Below are positions 8,322 to 16,948 of a stretch of 39,185 nt of DNA, piece by piece; the stretch's first letter is position 1; the number at the start of each line of letters is the position of its first letter. The position numbers and the translations under genes are program-made. The notes beneath the pieces are model-generated. The model did not search any database, was not told where the DNA came from, and saw only the letters and a program-made list of their open reading frames with translations. The DNA is from Deltaproteobacteria bacterium (GTDB taxonomy: Bacteria > Desulfobacterota > Binatia > Bin18), in assembly GCA_009692435.1 (NCBI GenBank), contig SHZE01000011.1:1-39185 (forward strand). Direction: 5' to 3'.

Positions 8322-8348
8322 TAAAGTTCCATCCATTGCCTCCGATTA
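8322..8348 (+). promoter_or_regulatory. Sigma-28 (FliA)-type promoter for chemosensory cassette A
   Basis: The -35 element TAAAGTTC (8322-8329) matches 7 of 8 of the E. coli FliA consensus TAAAGTTT. Exactly 11 bases later, TCCGATTA (8341-8348) matches 6 of 8 of GCCGATAA. FliA drives late flagellar and chemotaxis genes, and this site lies in the gap before a barrel-YfiR-chemoreceptor operon, about 140 bases upstream of the first start codon. Match and spacing are seen directly; use in the cell is inferred. Confidence 0.65.
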
Positions 8349-8487
8349 GGTGCGTAGAGTGATGAGGAAGGGTCTTTTCATTTTCCTTGCCTGTCCGCGC
8401 GCGGAGATGGCCACGCCAGCGTCGCGCTGTCGCGATGGAGAAAGAGAGACCATGACGTTACTCGCAACTCATCTGAAGGGAGACGCA

Positions 8488-8697
8488 GTGCGAAATGTCC
8501 GACAAAAGAGGCCGTATCATGTTTTCGAGCTGATTATTATCGCGCTCTTGATCTGTGGTAGCGCTGGAAGCGCACGGGCACGGAGTCTGAAGCGCCAAGT
8601 CGATGGACTATTTGGCTCACAAGGCATTAGCATTTCACGAGTGGAAATTCCCAATGCCCAGGGGCAAGCGGTTCTTCATGCCGCCCACTTACTTTAG
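8488..8697 (+). pseudogene. 5' part of frameshifted outer-membrane barrel gene (signal peptide)
   Basis: This frame starts at GTG 8488, with GGGAG 7 bases upstream. It encodes a good signal peptide: basic n-region RNVRQKRPYHVFE, hydrophobic LIIIALLICGSAG, then SARA. A mature start of about 40 residues follows before a stop at 8697. An in-frame ATG at 8452 is an alternative start. The barrel domain continues one frame over from about 8640-8690, so the two halves look like one gene split by a 1-base insertion or 2-base deletion. Confidence 0.7.
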
Positions 8698-9838
8698 CGA
8701 TGATAGTCTCTTGACGCTGGGGACCTTGGTGGGAACCCTCGCGCCGAGTGCCGCCGACTTCCCTGCGGTCGCCACGGTTCCCGGCTTCACGTTTCGCTTC
8801 GATCCGCAAATACAAGCCTTCGAACGCTCCTCCACCTCGCTCGGCTCGGTGTTTGTCGAGCGACCGCAAACCGTGGGACGCGGCAAGTTCGATGTCGGGG
8901 CGTCCTTCCTCTATGTTGATTTCGATGAGTTGGATGGCAAGAGTCTCGACGGGTATGCGCTCCCACCCTTGCATCACGATGGGTTTGGTCCGAATCTTCC
9001 CCCCGCGCAGGCCTTTCGCAAGGATTTCGTGAGCCTGTCCTTTCCCCGGTTCACACTGCGCTCCTATGTGATGTCCTTCTCCGCGACCTACGGAATTACG
9101 GATCGCTGGGATGTGAACCTGCTCGTGCCGGTGGTGTTCACGCGCTTCAGCCTGCGCGCGCATGCGCAAATTCACAATATCGGATCCGCCGAATTGGGCT
9201 TGGGACCGGACAGGAGCGGCGTCCACTTCTTCGATGTCCCCAGCCGCCAGCTTGGGCGGGATTATTCGGTGAGTGACGACAAGACCGGTGTTGGCGATGT
9301 GCAATTGCGCACCAAGTATCTGCTCTACAGCAATGAGGCGGAGAATTTTTCCTTCGCTCCTGGACTGACGCTGCGCGTCCCCACCGGGGAAGAGAAGGAC
9401 TTTCAAGGAATCGGGGACGTCACGCTGACGCCCAATTTCTCCGTGGCCTGCGAATATGGACGGTTCGATTTCCATCTGCACTCAGGAGTGGAAATCAACG
9501 CCGATGATCTGGATCGGAGCCGGGTGCGCTACGCGGGCGGCATAACCTTTCAACTGCCTGATCGCCTCGCGCTGTTGACCGATCTCATTGGCAGTTCGAG
9601 TATCGCCACACAGAAGATTACCGCGCAGGCTCCTCAGTTTGGGACCGGCGGTGAACCCACGGGGAAATTCGTGTCGCGGACCGCTGGACTGCGCACCGAT
9701 ATTGTTGACCTCGCGGTGGGGATCAAAGCCGCCCCGTCCGACTCGGTTGTGTTCTTCTTCACCTGTCTTCTTCCGTTGAATAATGATGGGTTACGGGCGG
9801 ATTTCATCCCGGCGGCTGGGGTGGAAGTCAGCTTCTAG
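8603..9838 (+). CDS. Outer-membrane beta-barrel protein of cassette A (frameshifted from its signal peptide)
   Basis: The open frame spans 411 codons, but the first 30 or so residues are probably not native; homologous-looking sequence begins near YFSDDSLLTLG. The body has alternating hydrophobic strands typical of a barrel (for example FTFRFDPQIQAFERSS, VGDVQLRTKYLLYS) and ends VEVSF, with the terminal Phe used by the barrel assembly machinery. No signal peptide is present in this frame; it lies in the other frame at 8488-8697. Either the gene is broken, or the frame is restored by slippage, or the base call is wrong. It is followed after 43 bases by yfiR-like and chemoreceptor genes, so the barrel may deliver or sense a ligand for them. 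Confidence 0.78.
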   Translation: MDYLAHKALAFHEWKFPMPRGKRFFMPPTYFSDDSLLTLGTLVGTLAPSAADFPAVATVPGFTFRFDPQIQAFERSSTSLGSVFVERPQTVGRGKFDVGASFLYVDFDELDGKSLDGYALPPLHHDGFGPNLPPAQAFRKDFVSLSFPRFTLRSYVMSFSATYGITDRWDVNLLVPVVFTRFSLRAHAQIHNIGSAELGLGPDRSGVHFFDVPSRQLGRDYSVSDDKTGVGDVQLRTKYLLYSNEAENFSFAPGLTLRVPTGEEKDFQGIGDVTLTPNFSVACEYGRFDFHLHSGVEINADDLDRSRVRYAGGITFQLPDRLALLTDLIGSSSIATQKITAQAPQFGTGGEPTGKFVSRTAGLRTDIVDLAVGIKAAPSDSVVFFFTCLLPLNNDGLRADFIPAAGVEVSF

Positions 9839-9881
9839 ATGAGACCGAGGCAATCGAACGAACGGCTGGAGGCTCGGAGCG

Positions 9882-10427
9882 ATGAAAGACATCTTGACGT
9901 TACTACTCGTGCTCGCCGTGTTCCTCGTTGGGAGCCTCCCGCCACCGGCATGTGCCGCGGGTTCGGAATACGAACTCAAGGCGGCTTTTCTGTACTACTT
10001 TGTGAAATTTGTCGAATGGCCAGCGACGGCGTTCGCTGACAGCACGACGCCACTTGTCCTTGGCGTCATTGGCCAAGACCCCTTTGGCGGTGCGTTCGAC
10101 GCGCTTGATGGAAAGACGGTGAAAAACCGTACCCTGAAAATCAAGCGGCTTGCCGCGACCGAGACGCAGTGTGGCTGTCAGGTGCTCTTTATTAGCCCTT
10201 CGGAAAGCGGTCGGGCCGCGGAAATCGCGCGGGCCTTGGCCGCGGCACCCATTCTCACGATTGGCGACAACCTTCAGAATATTGGCCAGCAAGGGGTGAT
10301 GGTCAACTTCCTGCTCGTCGAAAACAAGATCCGACTGGAGGTCAATACTCGCGCGACCTCCCGCGCGAAGATCACGATCAGTGCCCAGGTGCTCCAGATG
10401 GCGAAAGTCGTCGGCGAAGGCTCCTGA
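9882..10427 (+). CDS. YfiR-family periplasmic regulator
   Basis: The 181-aa protein has a signal peptide (about 1-25, ending ACA) and the YfiR/DUF4154 pattern: AAFLYYFVKFVEWP just after the cleavage site, CGCQVLFIS in the middle, then ILTIGDN and GVMVNFLLVENKIRLEVN. In Pseudomonas, YfiR sits in the periplasm and represses the diguanylate cyclase YfiN through its periplasmic domain. Here the downstream partner has a CHASE8-like periplasmic domain joined to a chemoreceptor signalling domain instead of GGDEF. GGAGG lies 9 bases before the ATG. Genes before and after are in the same direction with gaps of 43 and 52 bases, so an operon is likely. Confidence 0.9.
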   Translation: MKDILTLLLVLAVFLVGSLPPPACAAGSEYELKAAFLYYFVKFVEWPATAFADSTTPLVLGVIGQDPFGGAFDALDGKTVKNRTLKIKRLAATETQCGCQVLFISPSESGRAAEIARALAAAPILTIGDNLQNIGQQGVMVNFLLVENKIRLEVNTRATSRAKITISAQVLQMAKVVGEGS

Positions 10428-10479
10428 GATGGGACGCCGAGCAAGCGGGAGAGACGGTTCATAACGGAAGGACTTTTTC

Positions 10480-12108
10480 ATGTTGCGCCCGCGCACGATC
10501 TCGCTGAAGATGAAGCTGACGCTGATGGCGATGACCCCCAGCCTCCTGGTGTTGCTCTTGGCCGGGATGGCCTTCGTCATGGTCGAAATCCGTCTCTTCC
10601 GTGGCGCTTTGGTGAAGGACGTCGTTACCTTGGCGGAAGTCATTGGCACCAATAACACCGCCGCGTTGTCGTTCGCCGACGCGGACTCCGCGACGCGAAC
10701 GTTCGCGACGCTGGCTTCCGTTCCTTACGTCTTGTCGGCCACGCTTTCCGACAAGGATGGGCAATTGTTCGCGCGGTATATCCCACCACTCGAGGCCAAG
10801 CAGACGCCCGTCCCGGTGGCGCAGGTGCGGGAAGGGCATGAGTTCACTGGAGACCGCTTGCAATTGACGCAAAAGGTCGTCCTTGATGGAGAGCCCATTG
10901 GTTTCATCACTATCCTCGCGGACACGCGCGATTTGCAGACGCGGTTACGGTGGTACTCTCGGATTGTCGCCCTGGTCGTGTGCTGTGGCGCGGTGGTCTC
11001 GTATCTGTTCGCCACCGTACTGCGACGCGGTATCCTCACACCCATTTTGCAGCTTGTCGCCGCCACGCAAAAGGTCTCGCACGAGAAGGATTATCGCGTG
11101 CGTGTGGCCATCACTAGAGGTGGTGAGCTTGGCACCTTGGTGAGCGGGTTCAACGAGATGTTGGATCAGATTCAAGGACGAGATGAACAACTGGAGCTGC
11201 ATCGCCAGCAACTCGAAAACCAACTGGCCGCCTTGCAAGAGGGAACCCAGACATTGGCCGCGTCGGTCAGTCAAATCACCACCTTCCTAGCGCAAAGTAC
11301 GAGTAGTACGACGGAAACGGCCACGGCGGTGAACGAAACGGCGATAACCGTGGAGGAAGTGAAACAGACCGCGTATGTCGCCAATCAGAAGGCCCAAGAA
11401 ATCACCGAGACGAGCCGCGAAACCGTCGAGATCTCCAAGGCTGGTGAGCACGTCGTCGAAAAGGCCGTGACGGGCATGACTCACGTGCGGGAGCAAATGG
11501 CATCGGTCGCGCGAAGCGTGGCGCGGCTCGGTGAGCAGAGCCAAGCGATCGAGGGGATCATCACCACGGTGGCCGATCTCGCGGAACGCTCGAATTTACT
11601 CGCCATCAATGCCGCCATCGAGGCGACCAAGGCGGGAGCGGCGGGGAAAGGCTTTGCCGTGGTCGCGCAAGAAGTCCGTACCCTCGCCGAGCAATCGAAA
11701 CGAGCGACGGCGCAAGTGCGCGCCATCCTCAACGACATCCAGGCCGCCGCTCATGTCGCCGTCTCGGTGACGGAACAAGGCACCAGGTCCGCGGAACAAG
11801 GTGTGCGGCAATCGCTCAAGGCGGGCGAGACGATTCAGGCGCTATCGAAGACCATCACCGAGGCCGTGCTCACGATCAGCCAAATCGCCGCTTCGAGTCA
11901 GCAGCAACTGATCGGGATGGATCAGGTCGCCAGCGCGATGACACACATTCGTTCAACGAGCAATCACAATGTGGAGAGTCTTCATCAGTTGGAAGGCGCG
12001 GCGGTCAGTTTACAAGAAGTCGGACAAACCCTCACGTCGCTGACGAAGCGGTCCTTGACCGGCGAAGATTCCGCTCGTCTCAAGCACGGTCCCTCCGCGC
12101 GGGGCTGA
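10480..12108 (+). CDS. CHASE8-HAMP methyl-accepting chemotaxis protein (cassette A)
   Basis: The protein has 542 aa. TM1 is about 13-36. The periplasmic domain (about 42-155) resembles CHASE8, with [19 protein letters not shown] and [15 protein letters not shown] as in YfiN-type sensors. TM2 is about 162-182, HAMP about 184-236, and the cytoplasmic signalling hairpin about 265-530. The hairpin tip reads [20 protein letters not shown], with [16 protein letters not shown] following. It should signal through CheW/CheA, which are not in this window. No C-terminal CheR-docking pentapeptide is visible. Its upstream neighbour is YfiR, the known partner of CHASE8 proteins, so YfiR probably gates this receptor. 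AAGGA lies 8 bases before the ATG. Confidence 0.92.
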   Translation: MLRPRTISLKMKLTLMAMTPSLLVLLLAGMAFVMVEIRLFRGALVKDVVTLAEVIGTNNTAALSFADADSATRTFATLASVPYVLSATLSDKDGQLFARYIPPLEAKQTPVPVAQVREGHEFTGDRLQLTQKVVLDGEPIGFITILADTRDLQTRLRWYSRIVALVVCCGAVVSYLFATVLRRGILTPILQLVAATQKVSHEKDYRVRVAITRGGELGTLVSGFNEMLDQIQGRDEQLELHRQQLENQLAALQEGTQTLAASVSQITTFLAQSTSSTTETATAVNETAITVEEVKQTAYVANQKAQEITETSRETVEISKAGEHVVEKAVTGMTHVREQMASVARSVARLGEQSQAIEGIITTVADLAERSNLLAINAAIEATKAGAAGKGFAVVAQEVRTLAEQSKRATAQVRAILNDIQAAAHVAVSVTEQGTRSAEQGVRQSLKAGETIQALSKTITEAVLTISQIAASSQQQLIGMDQVASAMTHIRSTSNHNVESLHQLEGAAVSLQEVGQTLTSLTKRSLTGEDSARLKHGPSARG

Positions 12109-12134
12109 CCAGAGATGGCCGAGGGAAAGGAAGA

Positions 12135-12638
12135 ATGCGTATGGAACCCCACCTCGCCGCGGCACTCGCTGAAATTTCGACCGGCATTTATGTCCTCACC
12201 GTTCGTGAAGGAGAGCGACTGCACGGGATGTCGTCTTCCTGGGTGACGCAGGTGTCCGGCGATCCGCCGCTGCTTATGGCCGCCGTCGATAAGCGCCACT
12301 TCAGTCATGGTTTTATCGAACGACAAGGTGTGTTTGGTCTCAACGTTGTGGGGCAGAAGGGTAAAGCGCTGGAGGATTATTTCTATTCAGCAGCCTCGCG
12401 TCGGCCTGATAATCTGGAACCCTTCGCATACGAATTCGGAGAAACAGGTATCCCGCTCCTGAAACTGGCGATGGCAGTATTAGAGTGTCGAGTGGTGGCA
12501 AGCTATCCCGCCGGTGACCATACGCTCTTTGTCGCGACCGTTGTGAGGGCCGAGGTACGAGAGCAGGACCGCGCGGTGACGTCCCTCGACTTGCCGTATG
12601 TGTACGTTGGCACGGTGATCTCGCGGCGGAGGAATTGA
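12135..12638 (+). CDS. Flavin reductase-like FMN-binding protein 1
   Basis: The 167-aa protein has the split-barrel flavin reductase pattern: STGIYVLTV, GMSSSWVTQVSGDPPLLMAAVDKRH, then VFGLNVVG and GDHTLFVATVVRAEV. Such proteins bind FMN and reduce it with NAD(P)H, often feeding a flavin monooxygenase. It begins 26 bases after the chemoreceptor stop and could be co-transcribed with cassette A. ATG 12135 or 12141 could be used; an AAGGA lies upstream of both. It is a divergent paralogue of the next gene. Whether it takes part in redox sensing by the receptor is unknown. Confidence 0.85.
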   Translation: MRMEPHLAAALAEISTGIYVLTVREGERLHGMSSSWVTQVSGDPPLLMAAVDKRHFSHGFIERQGVFGLNVVGQKGKALEDYFYSAASRRPDNLEPFAYEFGETGIPLLKLAMAVLECRVVASYPAGDHTLFVATVVRAEVREQDRAVTSLDLPYVYVGTVISRRRN

Positions 12639-12692
12639 CAGAGACAGAGCCGCTCTGTTAGCAGTCAGGGACTCTGCAGAGTAGGAGCATGT

Positions 12693-13169
12693 ATGGCGAT
12701 TGATTCGCGTGAACTCCGCAACGTGTTTGGTGCCTTCGCGACTGGGGTGACGATTATCACCACGAAAGATGCAACCGGAAAGCCCTTTGGACTTACGGCG
12801 AATTCGTATACGTCCCTGTCCCTTGATCCGCCGTTGGTGCTGGTGTGTGTCGATAAGAAAGTGGACTGCTACGCCTGTTTCGAGCAATCAAAAGTCTTTG
12901 TCGTCAATATCCTCAGCGAAGGGCAGGACCAACTGTCCACTCGGTTCGCGACCAAAGGGATTGAGAAGTTCGAGGGCGTGGCCGTGCGGCCGGGCAGCCT
13001 TGGCGTCCCACTGCTCGAAGGGACGGTTGGCTATCTCGAATGTAAAGTCACTAATGGTTACGAAGGGGGCGATCACACCATCTACGTCGGTGAAGTGCAA
13101 ACCGCCTCCGCTTCCGAGAAGCGCCCACTGCTGTTCTTCAAGGGGAAGTACAATAAGTTGCCGGAATAA
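12693..13169 (+). CDS. Flavin reductase family protein 2
   Basis: The 158-aa protein is a typical flavin reductase-domain protein: FGAFATGVTIITT, GLTANSYTSLSLDPPLVLVCVDKK, VFVVNILSEGQ and GDHTIYVGEVQTA. It would use NAD(P)H to supply reduced FMN or FAD to an oxygenase. AGGAG lies 6 bases before the ATG. It follows the related gene 1 by 54 bases, so the pair may be an old tandem duplication. The LLM oxidoreductase and acyl-CoA dehydrogenase-like protein elsewhere in the window could be consumers of reduced flavin, but nothing ties them directly. Confidence 0.9.
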   Translation: MAIDSRELRNVFGAFATGVTIITTKDATGKPFGLTANSYTSLSLDPPLVLVCVDKKVDCYACFEQSKVFVVNILSEGQDQLSTRFATKGIEKFEGVAVRPGSLGVPLLEGTVGYLECKVTNGYEGGDHTIYVGEVQTASASEKRPLLFFKGKYNKLPE

Positions 13170-13174
13170 GAGGA

Positions 13175-13240
13175 GTGGCGAGTGGAAGGAAGCAAGGGAG
13201 AGAATCGCACCTCATTCGAAAGCATCTTTCCACTCACCAC
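13175..13240. repeat. Inverted repeat between convergent genes
   Basis: Arms at 13175-13187 and 13228-13240 (gtggcgagtggaa / ttccactcaccac) match at 12 of 13 positions, with a 40-base loop, followed by ttttcattcc. It lies between the flavin reductase and gpmA 3' ends and may help end transcription from both sides, though the loop is long for a classical terminator. Confidence 0.45.
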
Positions 13241-13279
13241 TTTTCATTCCACGCTCTTCATTTTTCATTCGGCATTGTC

Positions 13280-13891
13280 TCAGAGAACGCGCTTGTCCCG
13301 CACTTTCCCATCCGCGTCCAGCTCATAGACAATCGGGACGCCCGTCCCCAGATTCAGTTCCAACACCTGCTCGCGCGTCAGATGGTCCAGGTGCATGACC
13401 AGTGAACGCAAACTGTTACCGTGCGCGGCCACCAGCACGGTCTTTCCAGCTTTGACCAACGGAAAAATCTTCGCCTCGTAATAGGGGAGCGTTCGCGCCG
13501 CGGTGTCCTTCAGACTTTCTCCGCTGGGTGGAGCGATATCATAACTCCGCCGCCAGATATGGACTTGCTCATCCCCAAATTTCTTGGCCGTTTCCGCTTT
13601 GTCGAGCCCTTGCAGATCGCCGTAATGGCGTTCATTGAGAGCCTGGTCCTTTTCGATAGGGATCGTGGTTTGCCCAAGGATATCCAGCGCGATTTCCATG
13701 GTGCGAATCGCGCGTTGCAACACTGACGTGAACGCGAGAGCAAAGCGGATGCCTGCGGCTTTCAATTTCTCCCCCGCTTGTCGTGCTTCCTCTTCTCCCT
13801 TGGGCGAAAGTGGCACATCGACCCAGCCGGTGAAGCGATTTTCTAGATTCCATTGTGATTCGCCGTGACGAAGTAAGACCAAGGTCCCCAT
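13280..13891 (-). CDS. gpmA: 2,3-bisphosphoglycerate-dependent phosphoglycerate mutase
   Basis: The 203-aa protein begins [27 protein letters not shown] holds the phosphorylated His. [23 protein letters not shown] and the second catalytic His in [15 protein letters not shown] follow, all diagnostic of the dPGM family that interconverts 3- and 2-phosphoglycerate in glycolysis. ATG 13891 was chosen because AGGAGG lies just upstream and the family begins here; a longer frame to 14029 encodes unrelated residues. It is near the short end of the family length and lacks part of the usual C-terminal tail. It appears monocistronic. Confidence 0.93.
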   Translation of the reverse strand: MGTLVLLRHGESQWNLENRFTGWVDVPLSPKGEEEARQAGEKLKAAGIRFALAFTSVLQRAIRTMEIALDILGQTTIPIEKDQALNERHYGDLQGLDKAETAKKFGDEQVHIWRRSYDIAPPSGESLKDTAARTLPYYEAKIFPLVKAGKTVLVAAHGNSLRSLVMHLDHLTREQVLELNLGTGVPIVYELDADGKVRDKRVL

Positions 13892-14025
13892 GATGCCTCC
13901 TGTCGCATGCTGAAGTGCTTCTATTACTATACCGAACAAGAGTATCAACGGCCTTGGAGAAGAACCAAGAGGAGAGACGGGACCATATTCGTCTCTGGCG
14001 TGAGGCCAGGCCTGAGGATTTCCGC

Positions 14026-14245
14026 TCATCCCCAGAGATAACGTTCGTCGTATTCAACCTCATGTCGGTCGAGAAAGGCACGGAGCTCTTCTTGAAAAAT
14101 TTTGTGACCGTGGTGTTCTCGCTGGTCCGCGACGTATGATGACCTCCGCGAGATTCGACTTACTTACGGTAAATGCCCCATGGCCATCCTGCCACTCGAA
14201 CCCACGGAGCGTGGGGAATGAGTCATGAATCCATTTTGCAGAGCC
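14026..14245 (-). pseudogene. C-terminal remnant of a REP-associated (IS200/IS605-like, Y1) transposase
   Basis: On the minus strand, one frame reads AKWIHDSFPTLRGFEWQDGHGAFTV and continues to about NLAEVI. After a 1-base shift another frame reads DQREHHGHKIFQEELRAFL and then [14 protein letters not shown] before a TGA at 14026. These strings are the usual C-terminal end of REP-associated tyrosine transposases. The N-terminal catalytic part with the HUH motif and Tyr is missing; the VWA gene begins its own 3' end at 14250. This dead fragment fills much of the 358-base gap between gpmA and the VWA gene; the rest (13892-14025) shows nothing. Such transposases are linked to palindromic REP elements, which are frequent in this window. 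Confidence 0.75.
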
Positions 14246-14249
14246 ACCT

Positions 14250-16868
14250 TCACCCCATCCGTCGTACAAGCAGCTCTACAAAATACAGCGCCATGGCCAG
14301 TGGAATGAGATACGGTAGTAACGGAAATGGTTCCGGCGGAGCAACTGGTTGGACAAGCGACGACACGTCAGGATTCAAGGTGCCACCGGTCGCACGCGCG
14401 AGCGCTTCGAGTAACGAGAGATTCGGTTGCGGTTGGGAAACCTCCGCGACTCGCGGTGGTGGGACCGTGTAGCCGAACAGCCCAAGGCGTTCACCAGAAG
14501 GCGATGTGATGTCCACCCGATAATCTCCGGCCTTCGTTGTGCGGTAGACTCCTTGATAATGTCCAGGGGCAAGTCGTTGGAGCGAGAGGCCCGCGCTTTT
14601 TTCACTCGGCTCTTGCACGTGGGCGGACGCCGCGCCTCCCTCTTCACTGACGCCATAGGAGAAGAGATCAATCACCAGGCCAGCATCACTGTGGCCGAGC
14701 GTGGCCGAGAAGTGAGTTTCTTTCTGCTCTTCGGCTTTGCGCTCAGGCAGGCACCATTGTAAGGCCTGTGACCAGAATTGACTAAAGCCTTCCCAACCCA
14801 CCCACGGGGCGGACCAGCGTCCGTTCGCATCAGAGGTAAAAGCCATCGCCTTTCCTTGTCCATACGACCACGACGCCGCCAAGGGGGGACGTTTGTCATT
14901 CGTGCGCAAGGACACGTCAGTGCGCGCCCCTGGTTTCACCTGCGTTTCCACATATCCCTTCAGTGGGGGGAATTCGCGGGTGGCCAGATCTTTCAAGAAG
15001 GGAGAGGCGGGATTGGGAATCGGCACCAAGTCTCTTTCGACCATCGTCTTCTCTTCCGGCTTTTTTTTCTCTTGCAGTTCGTCGATAAAAAGATCGGCGA
15101 GCGTTGAGGGATCGATCGTATGGTGAAACGCGCCGCCGCCATAATCGGCGACACGCGACATCAGCCGCAGATTGGGCTCTTCTCCCACCGCGATCGCGGA
15201 AATAATGATTTTTCCTTCGCGGTGCATGGCGGACACGAGATCGATGTAATCACTGCCACTGCCACCGGTTTCGCCATCCGTGAGAATGATGATGTGCTTG
15301 CGTGTCGCGGATTGTCGCTCGATCTGGCGTTTGGCTTCTTCGAGCGCGGGGAAGAGAAACGTGCCGCCCGACGCTTTGAGCCGATTCAACCGATATTCCA
15401 CATCTTCACGAATCGTCGCCATGAGACTGAGGGGGATCACCACAAACGGTTCAGTGTCGAACCCAATGACGCCAAAATAATCTTTGTCCTTGAGATTGTG
15501 CGCGACCGCTCGTGCTCCTTCCTTGGCATAGAGCAATTTCGCCTCTCGTCGCATGCTGCCAGAGGTGTCGATGACCAGCATCACGGCGGTGCGTGGCTCG
15601 TCTTTTTTTTGTGGAGGAACCAGTGTGAGCGGAAGAATCCGTTCAACCTCCGTCCCTTTATACCCACCGAGGCCAAGGCTCTCTTCACCCCCAATCATGA
15701 TGAATCCCCCACCGCCGCGCACGTAGCCCTCAAGACCGGTCAGGAGAGTGGCAGGCAACCGGGTGCGCGCGACATTGTTCAGAATGATCGCCTTGTATGA
15801 TCCCAGAGCCCCAAGAGCCGCTGCTGGTTGGTCCGCGACGTTGATGGCGGTCACACCAAGCCCACGACCACGAAACACGCGTTCGAGATAGCGATTGTCT
15901 TGGGCTTTGGCGCTGAGCAGCAGAATCTTCTCTTTTTCCGCCACCGTGACCCAGGCCGTGGCGCGGTTATCTTGGGGATTGGCGTCTTCGCCTGGCGTGC
16001 TGGGGGTAAAGGTGGCGCGCAGGGGAATCAGTCCACTATCATCGGCGGAAAATACCACGGGATGCGTCAACAATGAGGCTCCTGGGGACAACGTGACGGA
16101 TTGACGCCAAACTTCTTTGTCTCGTTTCGTCACCACGAGTTCTCCCCGGACGGAACCGGGGTTGGTATTGTCGAGGGCCACTCTGAGCAGTGCGCTTTCT
16201 CCACTGGCGGTGGTAGGGGGCAAGTCGAACCGTTGGAGAGTGACATTCGGGACCGTCTGAGCTGGCGGGAAGAGAAAGGGGTAGAGCTTCAACCCGTGGG
16301 CTTTGAGAAGCGGGAGAAGGAGAGGTGTGGCCGCGCTGTTCGCGTCGGCGCTGCTGGCATCGTCCCGTGTTGTTTGTGGTTCCACTTCCCAGCCGTCACT
16401 GAAGAGATAGATGTGGCGGTTGGGTTCGTTGTGCAGGAGCGGCGTGAGCGCGCCCGCGAGGTTGGTTTCCGTCCGTTGGAGATCCGCTGAGGGAGCCGTG
16501 AGGAGCGCTTCGGCTTCTTGCCAGCGCAGGCGTTTATGGGTGCCGGCAAAGACGATGGTGGGGGTATCCGCGGTGGGACGAATGCGTTGCGTGATGGTGT
16601 TGCGCATCCACTGCCGCTGGTCCGCGGTTACGCTCTGGGAAAGATCAAGCACGAGCACGGGAATACTCGCCGCACCGGGGCGAAAGGTGTGGAGCCCCGC
16701 TGCGGCTAACACAATGCAGCCGAACACCAGCGAATGTAACAGGAGACTCACGAAGATCGCGAGCGAACGAAACGCGCGCCACTGCCAGAGCCAGAAGAGC
16801 GGAAGGAGGCCGAGCAGCAAGAGAATATCTGGACGGCTGAAAGCATAGGGGGGAAGCGTGAGGAGCAT
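14250..16868 (-). CDS. Large membrane VWA protein with glutamine-amidotransferase-like domain
   Basis: The protein has 872 aa. Two N-terminal membrane helices (about 18-30 and 36-58) precede a first VWA-like segment with VLDLSQS (D75). A GATase1-like region (about 315-415, with GYVRGGGGFIMIGGEESLG) is followed by a classical VWA domain with the MIDAS motif VIDTSGSM (D434) and ILTDGETGG. A C-terminal helix is near 850-868. This architecture is the large VWA member of MoxR/DUF58/BatA-type clusters, thought to work with a MoxR AAA+ ATPase in assembling or activating metal-dependent or envelope complexes. No MoxR gene is visible, and the DUF58 and BatA-like members lie 10-23 kb away in the same orientation. 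Confidence 0.88.
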   Translation of the reverse strand: MLLTLPPYAFSRPDILLLLGLLPLFWLWQWRAFRSLAIFVSLLLHSLVFGCIVLAAAGLHTFRPGAASIPVLVLDLSQSVTADQRQWMRNTITQRIRPTADTPTIVFAGTHKRLRWQEAEALLTAPSADLQRTETNLAGALTPLLHNEPNRHIYLFSDGWEVEPQTTRDDASSADANSAATPLLLPLLKAHGLKLYPFLFPPAQTVPNVTLQRFDLPPTTASGESALLRVALDNTNPGSVRGELVVTKRDKEVWRQSVTLSPGASLLTHPVVFSADDSGLIPLRATFTPSTPGEDANPQDNRATAWVTVAEKEKILLLSAKAQDNRYLERVFRGRGLGVTAINVADQPAAALGALGSYKAIILNNVARTRLPATLLTGLEGYVRGGGGFIMIGGEESLGLGGYKGTEVERILPLTLVPPQKKDEPRTAVMLVIDTSGSMRREAKLLYAKEGARAVAHNLKDKDYFGVIGFDTEPFVVIPLSLMATIREDVEYRLNRLKASGGTFLFPALEEAKRQIERQSATRKHIIILTDGETGGSGSDYIDLVSAMHREGKIIISAIAVGEEPNLRLMSRVADYGGGAFHHTIDPSTLADLFIDELQEKKKPEEKTMVERDLVPIPNPASPFLKDLATREFPPLKGYVETQVKPGARTDVSLRTNDKRPPLAASWSYGQGKAMAFTSDANGRWSAPWVGWEGFSQFWSQALQWCLPERKAEEQKETHFSATLGHSDAGLVIDLFSYGVSEEGGAASAHVQEPSEKSAGLSLQRLAPGHYQGVYRTTKAGDYRVDITSPSGERLGLFGYTVPPPRVAEVSQPQPNLSLLEALARATGGTLNPDVSSLVQPVAPPEPFPLLPYLIPLAMALYFVELLVRRMG

Positions 16869-16895
16869 GGAAAAAGCTGTCCACGGGACGAGAAG

Positions 16896-16920
16896 CGCCG
16901 AGGGGGTGCTGCCCTCGGCG
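16896..16920 (-). terminator. Hairpin downstream of the amidohydrolase gene
   Basis: A perfect 9-bp stem (cgccgaggg/ccctcggcg) with a 7-base loop lies 29 bases past the amidohydrolase stop on the minus strand. A T-rich stretch (agctttttcc) appears only about 20 bases farther on, so it is a plausible but imperfect intrinsic terminator. It separates this gene from the VWA gene. Confidence 0.5.
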
Positions 16921-16948
16921 TGGACGCGGACAGGAACAATCGAGTGAG

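Noticed and set aside
8627..9481. 284-codon minus-strand open frame opposite the cassette A barrel
   Set aside because: It is a shadow of the barrel gene: no recognisable domain, unusual His/Arg-rich composition, and the plus strand has clear barrel features.
9903..10658. 251-codon minus-strand open frame opposite YfiR
   Set aside because: It spans the YfiR gene and the start of the receptor on the other strand and encodes no known domain.
15120..15800. 226-codon plus-strand open frame inside the VWA gene
   Set aside because: It is antisense to a clear VWA domain with MIDAS motif and has no recognisable features.
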